Positions 1 to 9,968 are shown, counted from the stretch's first letter. The stretch is DNA of 45,876 nucleotides from CAZIDL01 sp964537825 (GCA_964537825.1 CAZIDL010000015.1:1-45876); one strand, 5' to 3'. Numbers and translations: made by a program. Notes: generated by a model from the letters alone, not told the origin.

Positions 1-3000
1 TGAGCGGGCTTTGTCCAGGGACTTACAACGTTTCGATCACGGATGATAACGGTTGTTCCATCGGCCCTCAGAACGTCGATGTGAATCAACCTCCTGCCAT
101 CCAACCGGACCTGAGCGTAGAAGATGCGTCTTGTAACGGAACATGTGATGGAACAGCAGCCGTTGACCCGAGCGGAGGGACGCCCGGCTATAGCTATCTA
201 TGGTCGACCGGTGCCACTACTGATTCCATTAGCAACCTTTGTTCCGGAAGTTATTGGGTGACCATCACCGATGCCAACGGTTGCGACACGACGGTCAACT
301 TTACCGTCGACGATCCTCCCGACCTCAGCATAAGTGTCAGCACCGATAGCGTTTCCTGTAACGGGGATTGCGATGGGTCCGCCACCGTATCCATTTCAGG
401 AGGAACAGCTCCTTACGATATCCAATGGCTCGATCCCAGCGGGAATCCCATCCCCGGTGAGACGGATTCGGTCATAACCGGGCTCTGTGCCGACAACTAC
501 GGAGTGGAGGTCAAAGACACCAACGGTTGTGGTGAAGCTAACAGCAACGTGGTGATCGAAGAACCTGATCCGATCACGAGCAACTTGAACGTGACCCATG
601 TAACCTGTAACGGGGATTGCGATGGGTCGATCACGGCGAGTGTGAGCGGAGGTACTTCTCCCTACTCTTATCAATGGTACAACAGCTCGGGTTTCCCCTT
701 AGGGAATGGACCTTCCATAAGTAGTCTTTGTCCCGGTGATTATTATGTAGAGGTAACGGATGACAACGGGTGTACCCATACAAGCAATACAGTGACCATC
801 ACGCAACCGCCAGCGCTTTCTCTCAACACCAGCGGGACCGATATTTCCTGCTATGGTAGCTGCGATGGCATCGTTTCCGCTGATGTGAGCGGGGGGACCA
901 GTCCTTATTCCTATGATTGGACCGATGCGTCGGGCAACACCGTCGGGACCAGCGACTCAGTGACCGGGCTTTGCCCCGGGGATTATTCGGTCAACGTGGT
1001 GGACAACAACGGCTGTACCATCGGTCCTGAGACCGTGACCATCGACCAACCCGACTCCCTGGAAGCAACTCTGACCAAATCCGATGTTACCTGTAACGGC
1101 GATTGCGATGGTTCCGCCGAGATCTCGGTAACGGGGGGGACCGCTCCTTACTCCTACAACTGGTCCTCAGGCTCCACGGATAGTACCGAAGACAACCTCT
1201 GTCCCGGCAGTTACACGGTGACCGTCTCGGACGCCAACGGTTGTGACACCACTATTTCGTTCAACATCAACGAGCCCGGGCCGCTCAGCCTTTCGCTGAA
1301 CACCACGGACCCTACATGCGCGGGAGCTTGTGATGGATCCGCCAACATTTCCATCTCAGGCGGAACGAATCCCTATGATATCCAATGGTACGACGGAGGC
1401 GGAAATCCCATCCCGGGGGATACCACTACCAGCGTGAGCGGATACTGCGAAGGCAATTATTCGGTGGAAGTGACCGATGCCAACGGTTGTACGGAGAGCC
1501 AAAGCTTTACCCTGGATGCTCCCCAAGTGATGAACATAACGGTGGACTCCACCCATGATGCTAGTTGTGGATCGGTTTGTGATGGGTCCGCTTGGATCAC
1601 GGTCACGGGGGGGAGCACTCCTTATAGTTACGATTGGATCAACGCCACCACAGGGAACTCGACCGGGATCACGATGGAGGATCCGGATAGCCTCTGTTCG
1701 GGAAATTACTACGTAGAGGTGACGGACGATAATGGATGCGTATTAACCTCTGACACCATAACGATCAACGAGGACGTGCTGATCACCGGCAATACGGACC
1801 ATCAGGATGCAAGTTGTTTCGGATATTGCGATGGATCCGCATGGGTAACCCCCTCCGGGGGAACAACTCCCTATAGTTACACATGGATCAATACAGGGAC
1901 CGGCGATACCATCGGAGCGACCGATTCCATATCCGGGCTATGTGCTGACACCTTCGCCGTTACCATCACCGATAGCATCGGTTGTAGTTCCGCACCCATC
2001 ATTGTGATCGTCGATGATGCCCAAAAGTTGACCCTGGGAACGGACAGCACTCCCGTATCTTGCAATGGAGGAAGTGACGGTGTAGCTGTGGTCACTCCTT
2101 CAGGAGGCACCACCCCTTATTCCTATCAGTGGGATCCCAGCACGGGGGGACAGACCGATTCCATCGCTGACAGCCTATCCGTAGGCACTTATTCGGTAAC
2201 GGTCACCGATACCCTCGGATGTTCCGAGGATACGAGCGTAACCGTCACCGAACCCGCTCCCGTGGATGCGGGATTAAGCCTTGAGGACGCCTCCTGTAAC
2301 GGAACATGCGACGGGATGGCCTGGGTGAACCCGAGCGGGGGCAACCCGGGCTACGATGTGCAGTGGTACGATAGTGGAGGAAACCCGATCCCAGGGGCAA
2401 CGGACGATACCCTGGACAACCTCTGCGCGGGCTCTTATTCCGTAACGGTCACGGACACCAATGGTTGCAAGGATTCGGTCGCGTTCACGATCGGGGAACC
2501 CGCAGCTCTCTTGGTCAGCATCGGAAGCAAGAGCGATCTGAGCTGCAACGGCTCGGACGACGGAAGTGCCACGGCATCTGTTAGTGGCGGGACAAGTCCT
2601 TATAGTTATCAATGGGACGACCCGGCCAATCAGACCGGAGCTACGGCCGATAACCTTCCACCAGGCACCTACACGGTCACTGTGACGGACGCTGAAGGTT
2701 GTATCGATTCAGCGGATGTCACGATCACCGAACCCGCCCCTCTGGATTTTGACACAACGACCACAGATGCCTCCTGTGCTGGCGAATGTGATGGAGAGGC
2801 CACGGTCACGAGCATTAGCGGAGGAACTTCGCCTTATTCCATTCAATGGAACGATCCCCTCGGTCAGACCGGATCCACAGCAGTGGACCTTTGTGCCGGA
2901 ACTTATACCGTGACCATCACGGACGCGAACGGGTGTGACACCTCTGGAACGGTCACTATCGGGGAGCCGGCTCCTATATCGCTTACGGTGGATACGGTGG

Positions 3001-6000
3001 ACCATCCCACATGTGCAGGCAACTGTGATGGCAGTATCGGGATCAGTGTGAGCGGCGGGACGGGAAGCTACGGTTACGTCTGGACCGATGCGGTCACGGG
3101 GGACACCGTTAGCACCGCTCAGGACCCAACGGGGCTTTGCGAAGGGGATTACGCCCTCACCATCACGGATGGGAACGGATGTGAAAAGGACACGACGTTC
3201 ACCCTTACCGATCCAGCGGCCATAACCGCCAGTTTCGATAAGCAGGATGCGACTTGTGGTTCTTGCAATGGAGAAGCTGAGATCGATGTCTCCAATGCCA
3301 GTAACCCTATCTCTTATAGTTGGTCACCAGCACCGGGGGGAGGAGCTGGCACTGACAGCATCTACGACCTCTGTCCCGATGTTTATACGGTCGATGTAAC
3401 GGATGCGGATGGCTGTACCCAGCAATTCTCCGTATCCATCTCCAATATCGGCGGGGAGAACACGAGCACCGACAGCACGCTCACCAGTTGCGACAGTTCT
3501 TGTGATGGAACAGCGAGCGTGACCATCGTGGGAGGTTGTTCCGACCCCAGCTGTTCGATCGAGTGGTTGGACAGTACAGGTTCCCCGATCGGGCAGACCG
3601 GAACCAACGCGAGCGGACTTTGCACCGGTCTCTACTATGCGGAAGTGACCAACGGGTCCGGTTGCATCACCCTCGATCCCGTGGAGATCAATTCGCCCGG
3701 AGCGATCGTTCCGAACCTGAGCACCGTTAACGCTTCCTGTGGAGGAACTTGTGATGGGGAAGGCTCGGTAAGCCCGAGCGGAGGGACACCCCCTTATTCC
3801 TACAGCTGGTCGAGCGGGACCACCCCTAACGATTCCGCAACAGGAGGCCTTTGCGCAGGCACCCACACCGTGACCATAACCGATGACAATGGCTGTGACA
3901 CGAGCCTCAGCTTCACCATCGATGAGCCTCCCGTGCTCTACATCGATGACAAGGACAGCACGAGCGTTAGCTGCAATGGGTTGAGCGATGGTTCGGCCAC
4001 GGTTTATCCGGATGGAGGATCGCCGGGTTATTCCTACGAATGGTACGATTGCGCGACCGGAAACCCGATCGGACAGAGTACCCAACAAGCGAGCGCACTT
4101 TCAGCCGGCTCCTACTACGCGGTCGTGACCGATGTGAATGGCTGTCAAGTAACATCCTCCTGTATCTCGGTCACCGAACCTTCCCCCCTTTCAGCAAATG
4201 CCGGGGTCGTCCAACATATCACTTGCAACGGGGTGGACGATGGGATCGCTTATTCGGACCCGAACGGAGGAACAGCCCCTTATGCCCATGAATGGAGGGA
4301 CAGCAATGGAACCGTCATCGGGAGCGGGAACGACACGGTCGTCAACCTGGCTCCGGGAACATATGCGGTTGAAGTCACCGACCTGAACGGCTGTAAGGAC
4401 ATCGACAGCGTCACCATCGATGAGCCCGCTCCGTTGACCGCTAATAGCTCGATGACCCCAGCCACCTGTAACGGGAGCTGCGATGGGGAGATCCAAGTCT
4501 CCGTTTCGGGCGGGGTGATCCCTTATAGCTATCAATGGTACGATGAGAACGGGAACCTGATGAGCGGGGATACGAGCGCGACGCTGGTGGATTGTGAAGG
4601 GGTTTATACGGTCGAAATAACCGACGGAAATGGCTGCATGACGAGTCTGACCGATACCATCACGGAACCCTCTTCCCTTAACCTCAGCATTAGCAGTAGC
4701 GATGTGAGTTGCAATGGGGATTGCGATGGAAGTGCCGCAGTGAGCGTCTCCGGCGGCAACGGAACTCCCTATTCCTACCAGTGGCTCGACTCCACGCAGA
4801 GTCCGATCGCAGGAGAAACATCGGACTCGCTTAATAATGCCTGCGCCGGCACTTATTATGCTATGGTCTCCGACTCCTTGGGTTGTACGGATACGATACC
4901 AACCACGATCGATCAGCCGGACAGTCTTTCAGCTAGCACCAGCACGAACAACAGCACCTGTGGAGATTGCAACGGGTCCGCCAGCGTTAACCCCACCGGA
5001 GGTACTTCGCCCTATTCCTATCAATGGGACGCCAACGCCGGGAACCAAACGACACAAACGGCCACGGGTCTTTGTGCTGGGATTTATAGCGTTGACGTTA
5101 CTGATGCGAACGGATGTACGGAAACCTTCTCGGTGTCCATTAGCGACCAAGGGGCTGAGAACGTGAGCACCGACAGCTTGGATGAAAGTTGCTATCAGGC
5201 TTGCGATGGGGAAGCCATCGTGAACTACAGCTGTTCAACTCCCCCATGTACTGTCGATTGGTACGATGCTTCAACCGGGAATTCCATCGGGCAAAGCGGA
5301 GATACGGCAACAGGGCTATGCCAGGGCAGTTATTATGCGGAAGTAACGAACGGCAACGGGTGTGTGACCGTCAAAACCGTAAACGTGGACGGCCCCGATC
5401 CCATCGAGGCCAATGAGAACATCAGCGAGGTCTCCTGTAATGGGAATTGCGATGGGTCCATTAGTGTCTTCCCTTCCGGCGGTTCTTCTCCCTACACGTA
5501 TACCTGGAAAGACAGCACAGGAACCGTGATCGGGAATGGGAATTCGGTGAGCAGCCTTTGCGCTGGAACTTATGAAGTGGAGATCACCGACGCGAAAGGA
5601 TGTGACACCGCTTACAGCTATACGCTCGATAACCCCGCACCGGTGACCGCTGACCTGGATTCCAGCAACATTAAGTGCAGTGGAGAATGCAATGGGATGG
5701 CAGCCGTGACCCCGAGCGGAGGGACCGCTCCCTACAGTTATCAATGGTTCGATAATGGTGTGGCCATGAGCGGAGAGACCGACTCGACCGTCGACAGCCT
5801 CTGCGCGGGGCCCTATTCGGTCCAGATCACAGATTCCAACGGATGTGACACCATCATCGATGTGATCATCCAGGAACCCGCCCCCATTCAACCCAACATG
5901 ACCCATCAGGACCTGCTATGCAATGGAGATTGCAACGGTTCGGCTACGGTGGCCCCAAGTGGAGGTGTCGGAAACTTTAGTTACCAATGGTATAACAGTT

Positions 6001-8996
6001 CTGGCGTTGCGATCCCTGGGGCCACTGACAGCAGTATTAACAACCTGTGTCCGGGAAGCTACTCGGTCAGCATTGTGGACGATAACGGGTGTGATGCTTC
6101 GGATACTGCTGTGATAGACGAACCCAGCCCCCTTACCCTCGACATCGACAGCATCGACCACCCGACCTGTAACGGAAATTGTGACGGGATGATATCCGTA
6201 ACGGCCAGTGGTGGGAACGGAACCCCATCGGACTACAGTTATCAGTGGTATGATGGGGGAGGGAACCCGGTCCCCAATTCGGACACGACCTACAAGAACA
6301 ATCTATGTAGTGGTGGCTACAGCATTGAGGTGAAGGACACGAACGGATGTACGGTCACTCGGGATACCTTCCTCATCGATCCGGCCCCCATCAACACCAA
6401 CTTGAGCATCAATAACGCTGATTGCGGGGTCAGCAATGGATCTGCTACTGCGAACGGCACTAGTGGAGGAACATCCCCCTATAACTATCAGTGGTACGAC
6501 AATGCCATGAACCCTATTGGGACAGGGGCGACTATAAGTGGACTCCCGGCAGGTTCTTACTCGCTAGAGGTCACGGACGATGAAGGATGCACTGAAAACT
6601 TCGGCTTTACCATCAGTGATGTGAACGCGCCCAACGTCACGACCGATAGTATCGATCCGGTCACTTGTGCAAATGGCCAGGATGGGGCGATATATGTCTC
6701 GGTGAGCGGTGGGACCAGCCCTTACAGTTACCTCTGGAACCCAAGCGGCTCGATGGCTCAGGACCTTGTTGGAGAAGAAGCCGGCATTTACACCGTTGAG
6801 GTCACCGATTCCAATGGCTGTACCCGCTTTTATGAGGATACGATCCCAGCTCCGGCTCCATTGGTGAGCAGCTTCGATACCACGAGCACAACCTGCGGGA
6901 ATTGCAATGGAGAAGCTAATGTCAATGTGACCGGGGGCACGGCTCCTTACGGCTATCAATGGAGCACCGGAAGCAATACGGACAGTGCCTCAGGCCTTTG
7001 TGCCGGGGTCCATTCCGTTGAGGTCACGGACAGCTCGGGATGCCAGAAAACCTTTGACGTAGCCATCAGCGACCTTGGAGGGCCGACAGTGGACAATATC
7101 AATACGAACCCTGTTACCTGCGCCGGAAATTGTGATGGAACGGCCTCTATAAGCGTAAGTGGAGGAACAGCCCCTTACGATTTCCATTGGCTCCACGACG
7201 GCACCGACTCGAGCGGACACGACAGCTTGTGTGCCGGGACTTATTTCGTTCAGATCGAGGACAGCTCAGGTTGTGTGACCACAGCGAGCATCGATATTTC
7301 CGAGCCCTCCCCGATGACCGACAGCACCAACATCTATCCCGCTACTTGTGGAACTTGTGATGGTGTCATCGACCTTAATGTCAAGGGCGGGACCCCTCCC
7401 TATACTTACGCTTGGTCGAACGGATCCTCCAGTTCGACGATCACCAATCTTTGCGAAGGGATTTACAGTGTTACCGTAACGGACGATAATGGATGCACGG
7501 AGACCTTTACCTATTCCGTCCCCGGGAGCAGTGCACCCATCGTAACTGCTAGTTCCATAGACGAGAGCTGCCAAGGTGAATGTGACGGAGAAGCTTATGC
7601 AGAGGTTTCTGGTAGCTCTACCGTGATCTATGATTGGCTGGATAAGAACGGGAACCCGATCGGTCAGAGCGGTGATACGGCAGCGGGCCTTTGTCCGGGA
7701 CAGTATACGGTCGAGGTGACGGACACCTCCAACGGTTGTATGGGCTATGCCACGGTACAGATCGAAGAAGCCACTCCTTTGCAATTCAACCTACCCAATG
7801 CGAAAGATGTCTCCTGCAACGGAGCCTGCGATGGGGAAGCCAAGGTCAGCCTGACAGGGGGCAGCTTCCCCTACACCATCCAATGGGATCCCAGTGGGGC
7901 CAGTGGATCACAAGCGAGCGGGCTTTGTGCGGGCACCCAATCGGTCACCGTAACGGACGCCAATGGATGCGTGGACTCGCAACAGGTGACGATCGATGCT
8001 CCCACACCCATTATGGTGAATGTGGACTCCACTCAAAAGCCCCAATGTCAAGATGCAGGGACGGGCGCTATCCATATCAGTGTCTCAGGAGGAAGCACTC
8101 CTTATAGTTACACCTGGACCGGACCGAACGGCTTTAACGCTGCGGATCAGGACATCGATTCCCTCAACGCCGGGGAATACGTTGTCGAAGTCGAGGATGA
8201 TCAGGGTTGCACAAAAACGGATACCGTCCAACTGGATCCCACCGTCCTTGCAAGTGCTGATGCGGGCCCCGATACCAATGTTTGTGAAGGCGACTCTCTG
8301 ATCCTTGTAGGAAATGGAGGAGTCACGAACAGCGAATGGATCGACCCTAATGGCAACCAAGTGAGTGCAGGGGATAGCCTCGAAGCCATTATCAATTCCG
8401 ATGGCTCATTCTACTACATCGCCTACAATTCTCCCTGCTCGGATACGGACACAGTGGCCATTTCCGTCAATAGCAACCCGAACGCGGACGCAGGGGAGGA
8501 TGCGACCATCATCGTTGACGAGGAGCACGAACTCGGAGGTACCCCTACCGGGCCCAGTGGATCGAGCTTTAGCTGGGAGCCCCAAGATTGGTTCACCCAG
8601 GACAGTAGTTCAGGTTCCCCGGTGATCATGCCCAAAGAACCCGGAACCTACACTTACACCGTAACGGTGACGACCGCCTTTGGCTGCACAGCAGTGGACA
8701 GTGTGAGCATCGATGTCAAACCGGACCTCGCCTTCCCGGACGGGTTCTCCCCGAACGGAGATGGTGTGAACGACGTTTGGGAGATCGATAGGATCGAAGA
8801 ATTCCCGGATGCTACAGTGGACGTATACAACCGTTGGGGCGAGCGACTCTTCCATTCCAAGGGATATGAAGAGCCCTGGGATGGCACCTACAACGGGAAA
8901 CCAGTACCGGTCGGTACCTATTACTACGTGATCGACCTCAACGATCCCGATGCGGTCAAACAAAAATACACGGGTCCGCTAACCATCGTGCGCTGA
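1..8996 (+). CDS. Giant SprB-repeat adhesin with type B T9SS sorting domain, 5' end outside window
   Basis: The reading frame is open from base 3, so the start lies upstream; the first in-frame ATG (81) falls inside a module and is not the real start. About 2,997 residues are visible. They hold the end of one module, then 34 complete SprB-type modules averaging about 80 residues, with the pattern C-N-G-x-C-D-G, S-G-G-T-x-P-Y-S-Y-x-W, L-C-x-G-x-Y and T-D-x-N-G-C. Two PKD/Ig-like domains follow (about 8240-8720), then a gliding-motility-associated C-terminal domain (about 8731-8993, with FSPNGDGVND and YNRWGERLF) that acts as a type B T9SS sorting signal. In Flavobacterium johnsoniae, SprB is a cell-surface adhesin moved by the gliding motor; that role here is inference. 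The next gene, two bases downstream, is a PorP/SprF-family protein, the usual partner. The repeats contain almost no arginine. No mutation breaks the frame. Confidence 0.95.
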   Translation, partial: SGLCPGTYNVSITDDNGCSIGPQNVDVNQPPAIQPDLSVEDASCNGTCDGTAAVDPSGGTPGYSYLWSTGATTDSISNLCSGSYWVTITDANGCDTTVNFTVDDPPDLSISVSTDSVSCNGDCDGSATVSISGGTAPYDIQWLDPSGNPIPGETDSVITGLCADNYGVEVKDTNGCGEANSNVVIEEPDPITSNLNVTHVTCNGDCDGSITASVSGGTSPYSYQWYNSSGFPLGNGPSISSLCPGDYYVEVTDDNGCTHTSNTVTITQPPALSLNTSGTDISCYGSCDGIVSADVSGGTSPYSYDWTDASGNTVGTSDSVTGLCPGDYSVNVVDNNGCTIGPETVTIDQPDSLEATLTKSDVTCNGDCDGSAEISVTGGTAPYSYNWSSGSTDSTEDNLCPGSYTVTVSDANGCDTTISFNINEPGPLSLSLNTTDPTCAGACDGSANISISGGTNPYDIQWYDGGGNPIPGDTTTSVSGYCEGNYSVEVTDANGCTESQSFTLDAPQVMNITVDSTHDASCGSVCDGSAWITVTGGSTPYSYDWINATTGNSTGITMEDPDSLCSGNYYVEVTDDNGCVLTSDTITINEDVLITGNTDHQDASCFGYCDGSAWVTPSGGTTPYSYTWINTGTGDTIGATDSISGLCADTFAVTITDSIGCSSAPIIVIVDDAQKLTLGTDSTPVSCNGGSDGVAVVTPSGGTTPYSYQWDPSTGGQTDSIADSLSVGTYSVTVTDTLGCSEDTSVTVTEPAPVDAGLSLEDASCNGTCDGMAWVNPSGGNPGYDVQWYDSGGNPIPGATDDTLDNLCAGSYSVTVTDTNGCKDSVAFTIGEPAALLVSIGSKSDLSCNGSDDGSATASVSGGTSPYSYQWDDPANQTGATADNLPPGTYTVTVTDAEGCIDSADVTITEPAPLDFDTTTTDASCAGECDGEATVTSISGGTSPYSIQWNDPLGQTGSTAVDLCAGTYTVTITDANGCDTSGTVTIGEPAPISLTVDTVDHPTCAGNCDGSIGISVSGGTGSYGYVWTDAVTGDTVSTAQDPTGLCEGDYALTITDGNGCEKDTTFTLTDPAAITASFDKQDATCGSCNGEAEIDVSNASNPISYSWSPAPGGGAGTDSIYDLCPDVYTVDVTDADGCTQQFSVSISNIGGENTSTDSTLTSCDSSCDGTASVTIVGGCSDPSCSIEWLDSTGSPIGQTGTNASGLCTGLYYAEVTNGSGCITLDPVEINSPGAIVPNLSTVNASCGGTCDGEGSVSPSGGTPPYSYSWSSGTTPNDSATGGLCAGTHTVTITDDNGCDTSLSFTIDEPPVLYIDDKDSTSVSCNGLSDGSATVYPDGGSPGYSYEWYDCATGNPIGQSTQQASALSAGSYYAVVTDVNGCQVTSSCISVTEPSPLSANAGVVQHITCNGVDDGIAYSDPNGGTAPYAHEWRDSNGTVIGSGNDTVVNLAPGTYAVEVTDLNGCKDIDSVTIDEPAPLTANSSMTPATCNGSCDGEIQVSVSGGVIPYSYQWYDENGNLMSGDTSATLVDCEGVYTVEITDGNGCMTSLTDTITEPSSLNLSISSSDVSCNGDCDGSAAVSVSGGNGTPYSYQWLDSTQSPIAGETSDSLNNACAGTYYAMVSDSLGCTDTIPTTIDQPDSLSASTSTNNSTCGDCNGSASVNPTGGTSPYSYQWDANAGNQTTQTATGLCAGIYSVDVTDANGCTETFSVSISDQGAENVSTDSLDESCYQACDGEAIVNYSCSTPPCTVDWYDASTGNSIGQSGDTATGLCQGSYYAEVTNGNGCVTVKTVNVDGPDPIEANENISEVSCNGNCDGSISVFPSGGSSPYTYTWKDSTGTVIGNGNSVSSLCAGTYEVEITDAKGCDTAYSYTLDNPAPVTADLDSSNIKCSGECNGMAAVTPSGGTAPYSYQWFDNGVAMSGETDSTVDSLCAGPYSVQITDSNGCDTIIDVIIQEPAPIQPNMTHQDLLCNGDCNGSATVAPSGGVGNFSYQWYNSSGVAIPGATDSSINNLCPGSYSVSIVDDNGCDASDTAVIDEPSPLTLDIDSIDHPTCNGNCDGMISVTASGGNGTPSDYSYQWYDGGGNPVPNSDTTYKNNLCSGGYSIEVKDTNGCTVTRDTFLIDPAPINTNLSINNADCGVSNGSATANGTSGGTSPYNYQWYDNAMNPIGTGATISGLPAGSYSLEVTDDEGCTENFGFTISDVNAPNVTTDSIDPVTCANGQDGAIYVSVSGGTSPYSYLWNPSGSMAQDLVGEEAGIYTVEVTDSNGCTRFYEDTIPAPAPLVSSFDTTSTTCGNCNGEANVNVTGGTAPYGYQWSTGSNTDSASGLCAGVHSVEVTDSSGCQKTFDVAISDLGGPTVDNINTNPVTCAGNCDGTASISVSGGTAPYDFHWLHDGTDSSGHDSLCAGTYFVQIEDSSGCVTTASIDISEPSPMTDSTNIYPATCGTCDGVIDLNVKGGTPPYTYAWSNGSSSSTITNLCEGIYSVTVTDDNGCTETFTYSVPGSSAPIVTASSIDESCQGECDGEAYAEVSGSSTVIYDWLDKNGNPIGQSGDTAAGLCPGQYTVEVTDTSNGCMGYATVQIEEATPLQFNLPNAKDVSCNGACDGEAKVSLTGGSFPYTIQWDPSGASGSQASGLCAGTQSVTVTDANGCVDSQQVTIDAPTPIMVNVDSTQKPQCQDAGTGAIHISVSGGSTPYSYTWTGPNGFNAADQDIDSLNAGEYVVEVEDDQGCTKTDTVQLDPTVLASADAGPDTNVCEGDSLILVGNGGVTNSEWIDPNGNQVSAGDSLEAIINSDGSFYYIAYNSPCSDTDTVAISVNSNPNADAGEDATIIVDEEHELGGTPTGPSGSSFSWEPQDWFTQDSSSGSPVIMPKEPGTYTYTVTVTTAFGCTAVDSVSIDVKPDLAFPDGFSPNGDGVNDVWEIDRIEEFPDATVDVYNRWGERLFHSKGYEEPWDGTYNGKPVPVGTYYYVIDLNDPDAVKQKYTGPLTIVR
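105..8240 (+). repeat. 34 tandem SprB modules, period about 240 bp
   Basis: First cysteines of successive modules run from base 132 to about 8047, giving a mean period near 240 bp (80 residues). Protein sequence is conserved far better than DNA: the serine of the PYSYxW core is coded by AGY in about half the modules and TCN in the rest. Modules 14, 21, 27, 29 and 31 (starting near 3240, 4950, 6410, 6880 and 7335) are a shortened subclass. Modules 9, 11, 17, 18, 27, 28 and 34 lack the second and third cysteines. Module boundaries are my own reading by eye. Confidence 0.93.
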
Positions 8997-8998
8997 TC

Positions 8999-9940
8999 AT
9001 GAGAGCTTCTCTTCCATACGGGCTCCTCTTATTCCTCCTTTTGAGCTTCGGGTTAAAGGAGGTCCAAGGGCAGCAATTGCCCCAATACACCCAGTTCCGC
9101 TTCAATCGCTATGCGATCAATCCAGCGGTCGGTGGAAGCAAACCCTACTACGATGTACGCTCGAACCACCGCTATCAATGGGTGGGCATTACGGATGCCC
9201 CCAGGACTTTCACCCTGAGCGTCCACGGTCCCAATAAGAACCGCAACGTTGGTCTTGGAGGTTATTTGTACACTGACATCGTTGGCCCCACGCGAAGGAC
9301 CGGTGCGCAATTCTCCTATTCCTACCACTTCAAGCTCAACGATGACGACCTGAAGCTCTCTCTCGCGCTATCCGCTGGCTTGCTCCAATTCCAGATCGAT
9401 GCGCAGAAGATCACTTTCAAGGAGGAGAACGATCCCGTCATCAAGAACAAACTTTACTCCTCCATCCTGCCCGATGCTAAATTCGGTGCTTACCTCTACA
9501 AAAAGGACAAGTATTACGTGGGCTTTTCGGCACCGCAGTTATTGCAGACGAAGATCAAGATGTTCGAAAAGACCACTGCTCCCTATAGCCGCCTTCAGGA
9601 CCACTATTTCCTACACGGAGGATATCGCTTCGAATTGAGCGAGGATTGGGACGTGGAACCCTTCTCCATCATCAAGTACGTCCACCCGACTCCGCTCAAA
9701 GTGGACATCAATGCCCGGATCATCTACAGGAGTCAGGTTTGGCTGGGTGGAGGTTACCGCACCAACGACGCGTTCTCAGCGACCTTTGGCTTCATCTTCA
9801 AAAAGCACCTTCTTTTCGGTTATTCCCACGATTTCACCACCAGCAAGCTGAACAACTACAGCAATGGTACGCACGAGGTGGTCCTCGGGATCCGGTTCAA
9901 CAAGAAAGGGATCGACGAGCCCCAGCCTTTCTACGAATAA
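8999..9940 (+). CDS. PorP/SprF-family T9SS outer-membrane protein
   Basis: This 313-residue protein begins with a clear signal peptide (hydrophobic LLLFLLLSFG, probable cleavage after VQG) followed by QQLPQYTQFRFNRYAINPA, the N-terminal signature of the PorP/SprF family. The rest alternates short amphipathic beta strands, as expected of an outer-membrane beta barrel of about 300 residues, which is the usual family length. The ATG lies two bases after the adhesin's stop codon, so the two genes are almost certainly cotranscribed. In Flavobacterium johnsoniae SprF is needed to get SprB onto the surface; by analogy this protein probably holds or exports the upstream adhesin through T9SS. The family assignment is secure; the specific partnership is inferred from adjacency. 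Confidence 0.92.
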   Translation: MRASLPYGLLLFLLLSFGLKEVQGQQLPQYTQFRFNRYAINPAVGGSKPYYDVRSNHRYQWVGITDAPRTFTLSVHGPNKNRNVGLGGYLYTDIVGPTRRTGAQFSYSYHFKLNDDDLKLSLALSAGLLQFQIDAQKITFKEENDPVIKNKLYSSILPDAKFGAYLYKKDKYYVGFSAPQLLQTKIKMFEKTTAPYSRLQDHYFLHGGYRFELSEDWDVEPFSIIKYVHPTPLKVDINARIIYRSQVWLGGGYRTNDAFSATFGFIFKKHLLFGYSHDFTTSKLNNYSNGTHEVVLGIRFNKKGIDEPQPFYE

Positions 9941-9968
9941 GGGATGAGCTGCTTTCTCTCCTATCTCA

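Noticed and set aside
3324..4088. A 254-codon open frame on the minus strand inside the adhesin, and others like it
   Set aside because: They are antisense to the repeat array, show no family resemblance and recur with the module period, so they come from repeat codon bias.
8240..8996. A possible gene fission between the repeat array and the sorting domain
   Set aside because: The frame is continuous and the PKD-like domains bridge the two, as in other T9SS adhesins.
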